From: Pyrrhosoma nymphula
Taxonomy: Eukaryota; Arthropoda; Insecta; Odonata; Coenagrionidae
Direction of reading: 5' to 3'
NCBI GenBank assembly: GCA_963573305.1
Contig: OY754329.1
Span: forward strand, 66,399,084-66,463,083
Length of the DNA: 64,000 nt
A model generated the notes under the pieces. It was not told the origin of the DNA. It was given only the letters and a program-made list of their open reading frames with translations, and did no database searches. Shown here in pieces: positions 24,291-36,902 of the stretch. A program made the position numbers and the translations under genes. Positions within the stretch are counted from its first letter, which is position 1; each line of letters begins with the position of its first letter.

Positions 24291-27200
24291 GTCACTCACC
24301 TACTTCAATTAATTTATAAAATCACAAGGCTACCACTATACTCTTGACACAATACTAACTGTAAACTCTTGATACAATAAAGTATTCTACTTTAAATGTA
24401 AAAGATACACTGAGAGTCTCCATGGTGAGAATAATTAAAATAAATTTGACCTATTACCCGGATTTTTAAAAAACCTATAAAGCTCTCTTTGAGGGAATTC
24501 ATGCCTTCGTTAACGAGTACCTCAACAAAATATACTGACAAAATGCTAAGTCACAATGAGTGGATAATTTTCAGGCAAGTCAAGATAACCTCTGTGCCAG
24601 GGAGTCACCCTGGAAACGCGATTAACTTCTTGCCAAAATGTCGTGAAATAAGCAAACGGATTCAGAGCAGCTAAGATAAGATCATAGGTATATCGATATT
24701 TCTGGAGTTAATGTAATTATCGGGTAAATAAAAGAGAAAATATGTGATAAAAGATTTCACAACGAGTTAGGAAACTAGTGAAGATATAATTAGGGGTCGT
24801 CGAGAGATATTTGATCGGATGATCCTCCTCATTTAAATAAACAGTAAAATAACCCATAATGCTCTTAAAGTTGCATATATTTAAATATTTTCATGCGTAA
24901 AATCTTCCCGTGGGTTTTAAGTTAAATGGTATAAGGTAAATGAAAAACCCCACGGATATTTTGAAATAGGTATCAGAAGTTATTTCCCCATAGATATTCA
25001 AGCTTTTCGTAAACAATCTCTCGTCTTCAGTCTTCAGGACCTGACGATGCTTGCTGGAATGCAAGTGAAATGGTTGTCCAAAAAATGAACCAACGCGGGA
25101 GAAACCAAAATAAATGCAATTTAATCTCTCGTAGTCTTTCACATCTGGATTTCTAAGCTGCATTTTCCCCTCAATACTTCTCATTCACGGCATTATTTTT
25201 CCTGCAATCTTGGAATATTTCGTACCATTCTTCATTAATCCACCCTTCCCTTTGCTTTTCTCTCGCTTTCTCGCTAATTCTTCCCTGTGCCGTGACCTTC
25301 AGAATCCTATCGCTTCTCATTACTAGCTCAATCATTCTCATTTGTATCATCCTCCAACTACATAACTCCCCTACATAACATGACGATAATATAACCGTTT
25401 TCTACCTTTTCTCTACTCCCTGCTCTTAAAAAATCGCCCAACTAATACACATAAACGGGCCAAAATTATTGGATTAAAGTAAAACAAAATAACTTATCAT
25501 GCTACACGATTCAGACTCTATCACTGAGATAGTTTCAGTTAATTCTGTACCTGAAACTTACCGCACCAACTATTTCAGATTTCAAGTGTGCAATCCTTGC
25601 TGAATGCATTCTGATACGTGAATAAGTCTTAAAAATTAATGACAGCCTTGTACAGCCTGGAGTGTATCGAAAGGAGTGGTTCCCACAAGTGGTTCCCCAA
25701 GTTCCCAAATAGGAGTGTATAGAAAGCACATGTATTCTTTTTCAATATCATTCATAAGATGTCTCTAGGACATTAGGCATCCGAGAAAAAGGAAAAACCT
25801 TTTTAAGGTATTAAACCGGATTATAGTTTGTTATAAGAAGAAATTTAGGTTTATAATGAGATGAAGTAAACGTTGCATCTCGAAAAAAATTTTAATCAAG
25901 ATAAATATAAACTATGGTAAGGATTGCTTTAAGCAAGAAATTATCCATCTAATTAGAAGTGCCGTACAAACATGGAGTTTGCCCACAGTAAAAATCAAAT
26001 CAATTTATGAGGCAGCATTTCCGATGATGAATTAAGTTCAATTTTTCTTCATGATATCAAGATGAATTTCTGGATTGGTTGTAGAAAAAAATTCAGGCGC
26101 ATTGTTTTAGCATTAACGATATTGAAAACTTGATCAAATATTAGACTTAACTTTCCGAAATAAGATACTTATTTCAGGAGTAAATTTATCAGAGGAATCC
26201 TCGGTTTGCAAGTTTTCACCAACTTATTGGAAACAGACTAAAGTAGTATGTGCAAGCTTTATTATAATAACTTCACTGAGGAGACGCAATTAGAGATTTA
26301 ACTTGATAGGTGTATAATTTTTCATAAAATTGTTTTTGTAGTGAAGTAGTAAAAATTAAGCAATACATAGAGCTGGAATAATGAATAAAAAGATACCAAA
26401 TATTGCCTCTGATTTAATTCGCGGTCTGTGGTACTCTGTAAGGTAAAGTTCTCATTTAAAATCAAAATGTGTACCGGCAAATATTTTTCTCGTTTTTACT
26501 CTAAGGCAAGTACGAACTCCTCAACTACGCCAAAATATACATTTTTTTCAAAATTAAATTAGCTTTGCTACATGGTTAGCAATGTGATAGCACAGGGTTT
26601 TAAAGCTTTTGCAATCTAATTTCTGGGATTTCTCATTAATTTAATCCCTTGACCGACAGGCTCTGCATCGCTTTCATCTAGTTAGTGCACACCTCATAAA
26701 ATCCAATCCAATTACCTTCCGGCTCTACTTCACTCCTATCTCTATTCTGCGTACATCCAATGCTGCTATTAAATCCGAAGTGCAACCCTTGAATAGCATG
26801 GTAGACCAATTTTTTTAACGCCCCCATCTTTGACGGTTTGTTGAACTAACTAACAAAACTTCTTCTCACACACCACCCCTTATGGTTAATGTATACATTT
26901 GGACCTGAACTTGTTGTCAATCTTAAAAATAATATGGACACGACGATGCTGAGACACTGAATTTAAGTAAACAAATTGTTGAATTTTAGAGGAAACTTTG
27001 GGAAATTAAGGTATGCACGAATTAAAAAAAACACTTTATTTTGAATGATCTATAACCGGATAGGAATTTTTAAAAATGGATTTGGTATTGCTGATGTATA
27101 AAAGTAGCAAAAATATACCCATGAATACGGTTGATTTTGAATAAATGTAAATATTTACCCCAATTGATTAAACTTTGTTGTTTCACGTAATTTTTATGCA

Positions 27201-27554
27201 TTTTTACGATGAATATTTCTAAATGGATTTAGAAGTGGAGGTGTATAAAACTTCCCGAGAAAATAGCAACATATTAAGTTAATTTTGAATTTATAAGCAA
27301 TATTCACTGCAATGATACTTTGGAGACGTTTTACTGAAAATGTTATGCATATTTTCCGATTTACACAAAACACACTGACTTTTCCGTTAAAAGCCCATTA
27401 CTTTTAATACTTAAAAAGGCACGCAGCGTTTGAATACTTTTCTTATAGAGTAAACACGACCCTATCAATGAAAAACCAAGCAATGATATTAGATTCATGT
27501 CTCAGAAGAATATAGCAACTCACTGAGATTAGACTTGCTTTTCCTCTTACAACT
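24291..27554. other. AT-rich stretch, no gene seen
   Basis: Frames here are at most 97 codons (24891-25184, minus) and show no family features. No repeat or RNA gene was noticed. Confidence 0.5.
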
Positions 27555-27990
27555 CTCACAAAAGTCGGTAACCCATTGAGTCTCTCCTTAGGGATAAAAA
27601 TGGTAGGAAAGGAAAAGGGCAGGAAATAAAAGGGTTGAAGCGAGGACGCAGAGGTCGGTGGAGACAGAAAATGGAACTCAAGCTGTTCCACTCGAGAATG
27701 AATGACTGCCGTAATCTGGAGAGACAGGTAAACTTTTTCATGCCAGCGACGTGCGATGCGAAGCGTCTTACAAAGGCGCCCTCCAATGTGCGGAGGGGAT
27801 ACGAGGATAATAGTAGGGGATATATATTACATATTGGCGAGAGACACTTGTGATGTGATCGAAATAAGGAAAAGCGTCGAATATTGCCTTCGCATTTCTT
27901 TATTTATTTCAACGCGTGTCGCAGCGTCTTGGGGAACGAAAAATCCAAGATCAGAGGACGGAGAACATCTTCAATCTATGCTCTGATGTA
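27555..27990. other. Block with overlapping frames on both strands
   Basis: Composition is GA-rich on plus (27600-27700) and then CpG-richer. Frames of 72-82 codons overlap on both strands without recognisable motifs. It is probably not coding. Confidence 0.4.
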
Positions 27991-30159
27991 AAAATATTTT
28001 TTTTTCTCCAAAATTCTAAATATTTCACTCCACAAACTGGATAAGAAGGCACATAAGGAATTGATTTCGGCCATATTATAGGTCACTAGGTGAGAATCTG
28101 CTCTTACATTACAGGCTAAAAAAACAGGCTATAAAAAAATAGGACGGAAGAACACGCGGTTTTACTCGGTCAGTTTTTTACCATCTAGCATATTCTAGAT
28201 TGTCATTTAGGTGAATCTTCTGCGATGATATTTAGAAATACGTTAGGGAAACTACATGAGAAGCAGGAATGATATATGTACCGTTCACGGAGGACTATTG
28301 TTTCTTTAAATCTTAGTAGAAAAACGAAGTAATTGAATATTTGGATATTGGAGGGCAATATTAGAAAACATCACAAGTATTAACCAAAGCACTTGAAAAA
28401 TAGCATTGTTTTAGCAGATTATTACACCATCTCACAATCAGTCACGAATATTATTTCCAACTTATTTGAGAAATTAAATTATTTGTGCACTGGAGATACA
28501 AAAGTTACAAAGTAAAATATTTGTAGGAATAGAAGTTCATTTGTAACTAATGCATAGGAACAATCTAAAAGTTAATACATACTAGTTATATAATTGAACA
28601 GGTTTAACACCTTGGTAAACTGCAGCTATTCTCGAATAGCTTTACTGTAATGACTATCTAGAACATTCCATTTTGGCTTATTCCATCCCAAAATCCTAGA
28701 CTGAAATAGTTGAAGGACTATTGCAATGCAAAGTTTACTAATTACATTTTTTTCTGGGATATTACTTATGGAGCAAAACTTGAGTGAGTGACACTGAGTG
28801 AGGGTTCAAACAAAACAAAAACTGAGTGAGGGTTCAAACGATCAGTGAAACCGCTTTCCTGTGTCTAATGCAGTTAAATGTTTTTAAGTGTAAAATACAC
28901 ATCCAGAATTCTAACAAAGTGAATGCACCTCTCACCTTCGCCAAAAAAAGGATGACTTAAGAGTCAATTTGTCGTGCAAAAAGAGCACTTATAAGTTCAA
29001 TGATATATATTTTAGCTGATAAACTGTGATGATAGTATAATTATGCTACCATTTTCGAACCAAAGGCAGTTTGAGACTGTGAAGATGAAACTAATACATG
29101 AAGCCAAAACATTTCAGCAGGTAAGGTTGATGTAAATGCCAATAGCTTGGTGTAAAAAATGTTGTGTGCATTATTTTCTAATATTAAAAAAAATTATATT
29201 GAAGGCATTGGCACACCCATATTCAGATGAGCAAATTCAGCATGTGGAGTCCATGAAACGTACGTGGTATGGTACGTATGGTACGGTGATGATTTTAGAA
29301 ATGTACTCAAGGATACCAGAGAAAATACAGTTGAAGCAAAGAAAGATTGTTTATCAGAGATATGAAGATGAGAAAATGCGCAGATAGTCTGTTTTGCGAG
29401 AGCTAAATTAGATTAAAATGTTTTGTAGTAACTGTGGCATAGGAAACTGTATCCATTATGGCCACTGTTGTCGCCTCACTGCATTGAAGTTAAACGAATG
29501 ACATGAAACCCATTGGTCATTCATATTATGCTGTTTACTTAATTTATAGCAACCCATTCGCTGAATGACTCTACAGCAAAACCATTGGCAGCGACAATTC
29601 GAGGTAAACGCCGACGCAGATTGAACAGAAAAAAACTAAACATCGTAAATTATACTTAATCACTGTTTTTTATATTCGATAAATTTCGCTGACTATGACC
29701 AGGTCATGTTGACTCTAATAATTACATATATGCATTTACGAATGTAAAGTACACTATAGTGAATGAAGAGAACGACCAATTAAGTCCTATCACGGTTTAT
29801 ATAGAAACATTTTCGTTGAAAAAATGATGAAGAAGATGAGAAAAGCGTATCTGGCACATTCTGCGCCTAGACAGTCTTTTGAAAACAATAATGGAAGGAA
29901 ATATCGATTGAAAGAATCACCGAGGATTGAATAAATCAGACTAATTGAGTCGGAAGTTAATATTAAGATGTAGAAAGGTAATATTTATTAATCACAGTTG
30001 TTTCTAAAACCAAACAAGCTAGACATCTATTGCCAGGCCCTCTTGGCCCTAGAAGGCCACATGTACGAAAGTGAATCAATGCATTACACCTGATGCCGTT
30101 GTTAAATTACTGACAAACAATTAAATTTGTTTTTAAAATAACCCCAATAGGGTTCTCTA
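27991..30159. other. AT-rich stretch; small direct repeat
   Basis: A 19-base word starting ACTGAGTGAGGGTTC is present at 28793-28811 and again at 28821-28839 (period 28). An 83-codon plus frame (29136-29387) has no motif I can name. Confidence 0.55.
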
Positions 30160-30520
30160 ACCAGAACCAGATGATGGTAAAACCGATCTAGGTACCAGCC
30201 CAGGCAGAGCGTAGGCGAAACCAGCGAGGCGCTATGCAGTGCACGCATGCACTCTTGAAATTAAGAAGAGCCCCTATCAACTGGGATCCCATCTCCATTC
30301 CGCCCACGATCCATCCGTCCCTCGGGTGCCGCGAGTATAACTCTCGGCTAATTGCCTTCCGAAGCGCGCGGTGATTGCGGCAGCTATTGATAGCACGTGC
30401 CCATACCTATATGTGGAGGGCAGTCAATTTCATCCCCACTTCACGGACTGTTTGGGACCGGGCAAATGAGACAGTGTTGAAAGGTCGGGACACATGTCAC
30501 CACGTGGATGCTTAAACCGG
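30160..30520. other. GC-rich island, candidate regulatory segment
   Basis: CpG and GC rise sharply against AT-rich flanks. No open frame fits and no RNA gene is recognised. Words such as CTAATTG and CACGTG are compatible with transcription-factor sites but are too short to support a claim. Confidence 0.35.
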
Positions 30521-30745
30521 ATTACGCAACGAAGCATTAAGTTACGACCTCAAGTCAAGTAACTCAAAACTCAAGAACTTAACTCAAGGAAATTACGTAA
30601 GATTATTGCGTAGGAAGTAAAGTAACTAAAGTTCCAACTGCAAGCACTCATGTCCTTAAACCAAAAGTTGAAAATATTTTCATCTTTTACTTAGTTAAGC
30701 AAAGGCATTTTTTTCTTCCTAAGGATATTTCTTTGAAAAAGAAAC

Positions 30746-31014
30746 GGAGCGTGGTGGCCTAGTGGGAAGAGCGCTTGGCTACTGATCGAAGGGTCCCGGG
30801 TTCAAATCCGGGTGAAGCCCTTCAACGCCCAACAAACAAACAACAGTAACAACAAACAACAAGTGGAACAAAAGAAAAATCCGCGGAATTCGAGGTGGCC
30901 CAGGGAAAGGAACTGGCCCCCCTACCCTGAATGTGTGAAATTCACACGCCTGTAGCTTAGTCCGGGGTGAACTCTACCAAACCAACCTTCGGGTTGAATC
31001 ACTGAGTGAGTGAA
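30746..31014 (+). mobile_element. tRNA-derived SINE with a LINE-derived tail
   Basis: The head at 30746-30820 has an A-box-like TGGCCTAGTGGGAAGAG and a B box GGTTCAAATCC at tRNA spacing. It is followed by a CAACAAACAAACAACAG linker and a body with short imperfect repeats. The last part, 30969-30997, matches 24 of 29 bases of the LINE 3' end at 35394-35422, including CAAACCAAYCTTCGGRTTGA, and then runs into GAGTGAGTG. This is the classic SINE layout: tRNA promoter, body, and a tail shared with the LINE that mobilised it. No clean target-site duplication was found. A diverged head of what may be the same family lies at 32096-32160. Confidence 0.8.
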
Positions 31015-32095
31015 GAATTCTCAATGCCCAGGAATGGTTCCACACCAAGGAGGTTAGAAAAGAAATGAAGGCGTAATACCACTTGATTCTTGAAGCCAAT
31101 TCCGCCATTGCAGTCGGCACAGTTTAGACCTTCCTCTGGCTTACGTGTCCAGCGGTCGCTTTCGACTTTCGTCAAATCTAAGTAAAAACCACAGACCAGG
31201 CGATGTTTGATGACTGGTTTGGCAAAACCTACTCGGCACAAAACCCTTCCCAAGTACCCCTATTCTTGCTTCACTTTCGCCCATGAGCGTTCACGGTCAT
31301 GCCTACTCCATTTCATTTTAACCTCCTAGTTCCACACCAAGAATTTGCTTGCAGTAGTGATCCATATTTGGCCACTTCTCGCGAGCTATTCCAATTTAAA
31401 GCGAAACGATCAATCTAAAATTAATCTAGTTAACTTTATTAACTTTCAAACTCTCATTTAGTTAACTTTTTTAACTTTCAAATTCTCATCTCATTCTCAC
31501 AATGTGCCTGCTACGTAAGGTAGCTTCCGATTAATTAACAAGAAATAAATCTTCTCCGTGGGTCAAAAATTATAGCACGATCTGAACACTCTTTGACACA
31601 TTCTTAGGTAATACTGTCTTACAAAAGGGAACGGTTGTAGGCTTGACCTTGTGGAACTGATCCATTACGGAATAATTATAATAACTTTGTTAACTTTGCT
31701 TTGTTAACTTTGTTAACTCTACTAAATAATATTTAGTGGAGTTAACAAAGTTATTATAACTATTTCGTTAAATTGCCTTAAATGTTACGACCTTATGCTA
31801 TGGTTTTATGTATGTGTTTTATGAATTGGTCTTAAGTCTCAGGTGGGAATAATTTCGCAAATGAATGGAATTCTTGGCTTGTGATGGAAAGAGAGATACA
31901 TCGCGGAAAACCAAATAGTTACATAAATAGACTACCTATTTGATTGATTCTGACTATCAATTGCGTTCGTCCGAAAACATCATTTCGCCAATTTTCGGCA
32001 TGCCTCTCCAATTTTAGCCACACTTCTCACTGACATACTATTGAGTCAATTCGACTCTTCATTAAGTGTGAATTTATTTCGAGTAAGCAAGTATT
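31015..32095. repeat. Region rich in GTTAAC words, with an inverted repeat
   Basis: Near 31420-31500 the words TTAACTTTCAAA and TCTCAT are duplicated. At 31706-31752 a 22-bp inverted repeat (AACTTTGTTAACTCTACTAAA, one mismatch, 3-base loop) would form a tight hairpin. Further upstream GTTAACTTTG words could also pair. No gene is seen; the 84-codon minus frame at 30999-31253 overlaps the SINE end. Confidence 0.6.
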
Positions 32096-32160
32096 TAGGT
32101 AGTGTGTAGGGCACTCGGCTACAGACTGCAGAGCTCCGGGTTCACATACAGGTGAAATCA
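32096..32160 (+). repeat. Diverged tRNA-like SINE head
   Basis: AGTGTGTAGGGCACTCGGCT is followed by GAGCTCCGGGTTCACATACAGG. It follows the SINE head at 30746-30820 (GGCTAC, CCGGGTTCA, AGGTGAA) with many changes. Confidence 0.45.
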
Positions 32161-32899
32161 AATTAGGCAGGTCCCGGTAGCGATGCTAGAGACGTAATAA
32201 TAGCGCGTGAGTTCTAACCTCACCTAAAGAATAGATTTCACGCTAGCTATGGATTTAATAAAGAAGGTAGTTGGAGGCGAAGGAAACCTTACACAGGCAC
32301 TCGTTAACACATACCGTGATGAAACAGTTCAAGAAGCCAGAAATGAGAACCAAAGGAATTATGGTTGATAGAGATGAAATAAACATGCATCATTTAGAAT
32401 GATTTTCCCGGCGAATGATGTTGGTGAAGCCTATTTGGGTTCTCCAACGGCTTACACTCTACATTTTACAGAGTGTGACCTCTCAGGTGATGTCTCAGGT
32501 GGGAACAATTTAGCACCTGGATGAAACTCTGCTATGTTAAGAAGAAGAAATTGGAAACCAGCGTGATCATGTGAAGTAAACAGACTTGTCGAACATGAAT
32601 GATTCAGACGCGGGTTATCTGTGGTCTCGTAATCCTTCCGTACTTTCTGTCTCTTGACGGAAATCATGCTGACGGACAAAATTGGCCTCGGGAGCTACTC
32701 TTCAAATTTACAACCCAATAGATGCCCGCATTTACTCTTTGCCAGGTCGAATACTTCAACGTAGTGGGCTGTTTGTGCCAAAAAATTGCGATATTTTTGG
32801 ATTGTTTCAACTGCATCTCAGTTACGAAATATCTAATTTAGCGGGGATTGTTGATATTTTTTTCTGGTAAAACAAGGTTTGGAATGAGTGGATAGGAAA
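32161..32899. other. No gene seen; short repeat word shared with 62.95 kb
   Basis: TTTCCCGGCGAATGAT at 32403-32418 is also present near 62953. The rest shows nothing clear. Confidence 0.4.
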
Positions 32900-34325
32900 A
32901 GCAATCAGAATCAAATGGCATTATTCAATGCTGCCATGTAATACATTTTTATAAAATAGCCTATGTGGCCACCTGCACTCTCTTGCCATTTTATCCCGTG
33001 TCTACCGCACCCTTGGTGCTGTTATTATCCATTATTACATCGGGTTTCAGTCTATCGTGATGTCCACTAACCGATGCTTCATGATGCTGAGCGCTTACTA
33101 AAATAACACTTTTATGTACTTTTGGTACGTAGGAGACCAAAGTCGTATCCTTGGTAAACCCAAAAATAGATGAAGTTCAGCTCAAACTTTATTCGGGAGA
33201 AACTCTTTGGCTATATCTGCTTCATTCAGCCTCATTGTTCCAAGAAGGGTGAGATTATTTTTCAGAAGAAATTCATCAAGAGACAATGACATAAAAAAGT
33301 GACATATCCTCAGTGAACCCTCTTCCACTTCCAACATACGATTTCACTAAGTCGAGAAGTACACGCTGCCTTTGATTTACCTCCCGAATACTTCCATATT
33401 TCCCTAAGTAGACCTGTGCATTCAAAATGTAAGCAGTTTATGAATCGGCCAAAACCCAAATTTTTATCCCATGACGCCTTAGTTTGGATTTCATATACAC
33501 ACGGAAGGGGCACTTACCACGAAATGTTGCTAGCCGTTCAACTAGTGTTATATGCACATTTGGAGAAAAGTTGTTCTCGCAAGCTGACCTAAATATATCG
33601 ACCACACCCCTAATAGCCACACACTTGTCGCATGAATTTTCCATTATTTGTGTTCGAGTGGATTTCTCGTCAAACTGTATACATCTGAGAATACTCTTTA
33701 CCCATTCTCTTGACAACACAGCAATAAAGAAAGGAATTTGAAAAGCCCTACACTGAGTCCACAGATCACTTAGCGTGCTTATACGCCCATGAAATTTTCC
33801 GGCAGCAATGAGAGTGCCAAAAAAGGCAAGTAACTCTGTCTGGGTCATATGTTTATCCATTTTATTTCACTATTAGAATGATTGTGATTGTATTTCGCGT
33901 ACTCTATAGCTGTTTCTTTTTTTGTCTCAAGAAACACGATTTCTAAAATATCCGGCGTCAGGAACAATAAAAATGCATCCTTCAAACTCTCAATGTTTTC
34001 CCATCAGTACCCATGTTTTGCATTGACACTGTTTCTTGACATTCTGCGACCGACGTGATACTGTTTTCTGTTCTATTTCTGCCCTGAATTTGCTGTGAAA
34101 AATTCGACCTCAGCTTCTAAAATAATTTCCTCGTTTTTTGAGTTAGATTCACAATCAAATTCAACACAGCATGCATCCTTTTCTTCCATAGTATATTCCT
34201 CTTCAATTTCATAGGCACTTTCAATCACAGGTTCATTCTCTTCATCTTCAATCAAATCTGAGTTGCGGCATTTTCTTCGAAAGAACTAATTGAGTCTCCT
34301 TATCGGAAGGTCCACGAGAAGCCAT
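32900..34325 (-). pseudogene. piggyBac-family transposase, broken (DDE_Tnp_1_7 type)
   Basis: A cut-and-paste transposase relic. From the N-terminus: ATG at 34325 (MASRGPSDKE), an acidic region (EDEENEP, EIEEEYTMEE; 34073-34255), then the catalytic core in a 140-codon open frame (33438-33860) with TELLAFFGTLIAAGKF, HGRISTLSDLW and RRHGIKIWVLADS. Next come AQVYLGKYG, SGRGFTEDMSL and LTLLGTMRLNEADI, then KPDVIMDNNSTKGAVDT, and a remnant of the region after it (YYMAALNNAI). This order matches piggyBac transposases. Frameshifts, for example between the acidic N-terminus and its ATG, and several stops show it is inactive. The cysteine-rich C-terminal domain is not seen. Terminal repeats and a TTAA pair bounding the whole element were not found. 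Confidence 0.9.
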
Positions 34326-34500
34326 GCTGTAATTTGCAAGATATGATATCAGTATGCTTATTCTTTGAGCTTCGATAATTGTAATGGGAGTGCAAAATAT
34401 ATCATACTTATTTACCTTTCTATGGCACTCGAAAGTGTATCAAAACCTCCTCCCAATCCCACCTACTCCTTTCCAAGCTTGAGTATTATTTACTCGACTA
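34326..34500. other. Sequence 5' of the piggyBac relic
   Basis: It should contain the transposase promoter side and one terminal repeat, but I could not identify a matching inverted end. Confidence 0.4.
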
Positions 34501-34625
34501 GTCTTGAATTTTGTACCTGATGACGATGTAGTACATTGAAACCTAGGTCGGAATATATTAATTTTTCCAGCGGAAAATTGCATTTCTGTTCATCATTTTG
34601 CAACAATTAAAGTAAAGACTGTTGT
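34501..34625 (+). repeat. Penelope-like element end with hammerhead-like core motif
   Basis: CTGATGAC at 34517-34524, then a 5-bp stem with triloop (GATGT/ACATT), then GAAAC at 34538-34542. This is followed by CTAGGTCGG and a TTTCTGTTCATCATTTT-like block. I recall this arrangement at the ends of Penelope-like elements in arthropods. No RT or GIY-YIG endonuclease frame is next to it. Confidence 0.5.
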
Positions 34626-35214
34626 CAGCGTAGCTACAGCTAGGTTTCTTTCCGATGTTCTCACTAACATTACAAAGATCCGTATGAAATTTATTACTTC
34701 GTGCGTAAATGAAGGAGATAAAATATTACCAAGAAAAGGTCATAGCAGAAAAGAATTTAATTTAAATTTGAGCCGTAGTAGCCCAAGAGGGGAAGTCTAC
34801 CTACCCCAAAAGTAAAAAAAAAAAATATTTTGAAAATTTGGATTAAACTTTTCTTGTATGTAGTATATTCATATGCGTTTGCGTATTAGAAACAAGTGCC
34901 TAGGACGGTTTCTATTTTCTAGTTCATCGTGCTGAATAATAACAAACTAAAAAGGCATGAGGTAGTTGAAATACCCCCTTGGGAAAGGAAGGGTTAAACT
35001 GCCCACCAAGATGTAAGAAGCCAGGCCATGAACACCTGGCAGAGAACACGGGAACAGGAAGAGCAAGGTGTACTGGACTAGGAAGCTCACTAACAAGCAT
35101 CAGGGGCAATGAGTGGAAAAAGGGCATTGGGAGATGGATTACCACCTCATTCAGCTTATTTTAAGCGATATTCCGCTCGTATTTGTAAGAAGAGACAAAC
35201 TTATTAGACAGATT
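34626..35214. other. No supported gene
   Basis: A 73-codon minus frame and a 61-codon plus frame overlap at 34924-35164 without recognised motifs. Confidence 0.45.
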
Positions 35215-35442
35215 TTGTGACACAATTGACTATGGAAAACAATTATGCAGATGTGTAAACAATAATGAAGGACAAATACATGGGAAAAATTAAACTTGAA
35301 GACCAATAATTGAACACATCAAACAAATTATGAAGGACGTCAAAGTAAAAAATTATTTAGGGTAGAGGTTGGTGGAGAGGAGATTGGAGTGGAGAACTTC
35401 AGCAAACCAATCTTCGGATTGATGAATGCTGATGATGATGAT
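35215..35442 (+). pseudogene. LINE 3' end (RTE-like), reverse transcriptase C-terminus
   Basis: The plus frame reads NEGQIHGKN, RPIIEHIKQIMKDVKVKNY, RLVERRLEWRTSANQSSD and then TGA at 35420-35422. This corresponds to the usual insect LINE ending (RGRPRxEYIxQIMKDV, MKRLAxxRxEWRxxxNQSSD). In-frame stops (for example after NYLG) mark it as dead. Almost no 3' UTR follows: the stop runs straight into a GATGATGATG repeat. A very short 3' UTR ending in trinucleotide repeats is characteristic of the RTE clade, which is my tentative placement. Its last 29 bases are shared with the SINE at 30746-31014. Only about 230 bp remain, consistent with 5' truncation. Confidence 0.85.
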
Positions 35443-36687
35443 CCACTCGTACGAGTCCAAATACTTTGAAATTTTACCTGACGATTTTATAAGTGCTCAA
35501 AAATGCCATAGCTTCCTGTCGTCGGCATAGTTTTTTAAGGCACATCTCACACGTAATTCTATTTTTATAAAGTAGGAATTGGTATGATATTAAAATACTT
35601 TTTGCTATTACAATAGTTGGTACCTAATTCATGCTTTTGATTCCCTTGCGAAGCATTTATTTCTTATGTGAAGTGAGAGAGGTTCCATAATATAAAAATT
35701 AACCTCCTGATTTCTGTGGAAAATAAGATTGTACATTAAATCACCCACAACCTCTACGCATAGGTTTCCCACTAAGATTCTAGTGAAAAACTTTGCACGC
35801 TATCAATCAGGCTTGAAAATAACTTACTTGATCAAAAGTCTTAAATTCAATCTATTACTATTAAAACCCATCATTACATGAAAATAAAAAGTCCCTGTTT
35901 ACGTTTTGTGGCCAACAATGAGTCATTTCTATATTTAATAGTAGCGTAGGCAAAGCAAGGGATTAGCTCCAATTAGAAAAAACACTACACACCTCATTGT
36001 GCTTGATGGAGGGGCTTCTAGATTAAGCTTCAAAGCTCCCGATATTCCAATATGGAGCCTGAGTAATCGCCTTAGAATAGTTAGTAGGAGCAAATAGGAG
36101 AATAATAGCAAACGGGAAATGAACATGGCCTAGCATCGGGAATCCTAGATAAGCGGATTATATTTCTCGATGAAGGCTGTATCGCATTGGAAAAGAAGTT
36201 AATTACCGAAGACGGCAGCATTACCGCGATTTACTCATTTTGTTTCAAAGACACCGTCAATCAATTACCAGTTGGTCTCATAGGGATAGACGACGCACAT
36301 CGTGAGGCACATACATGTATAATGTTAGGAGCCTGTTACGTTGAGCAGGAATTTCAATTGGACTTCGCCAGTGCTAGATTCAGACTCAAGTTTCTATAAC
36401 TATACGATATCACCAGCATGACGAGCTGAAAGCTGGAACACCCCGTCATCACAGCTGCAGGCGTCGCGTGCATGCAGTGAGATGTTAACATGTGAAAGGG
36501 AAAAAGCATTTTCTTGTTTGGTTATAACTTTAATCCACTTTACTAAGCTGATAATCATGCTAAATTTATGCAGTTGACCCATTGATCCAGTGAAATCCAT
36601 TGACCAGTTAGGAATCCGTCTAAAACATCATGTACGAAATTATGATGAAATGATGGCTTTGTGGAAATGATAGATATTCATCGTTTA
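35443..36687. other. AT-rich stretch, no gene seen
   Basis: Frames of 63-70 codons at 35935-36600 show no family features. Confidence 0.5.
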
Positions 36688-36735
36688 GAGATGTTTGTTG
36701 CCTATGGTTGTGAGATATTTGTTGCCGCTGGTTGT
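36688..36735. repeat. Two tandem 24-mers
   Basis: GAGATGTTTGTTGCCTATGG (36688) and GAGATATTTGTTGCCGCTGG (36712), each followed by TTGT, form an exact tandem pair with three mismatches. Confidence 0.8.
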
Positions 36736-36902
36736 TATGAGCCACAGATAGGTTTCTTTTTCTCTGATATGTATGTTCCATTTCTGTACCACGCCGATGC
36801 GCTAGTGATGTAAGAATCTGAAGAGATAATAAAAAGAGATTGATTTATAATTTTACTGGCTGGGTTTCCAAAACTAAACATCTATCTTCAAGACAAAGAA
36901 AC

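Noticed and set aside
30746..30820. Functional tRNA gene
   Set aside because: It continues into a SINE body with a LINE-derived tail, so it is a SINE head.
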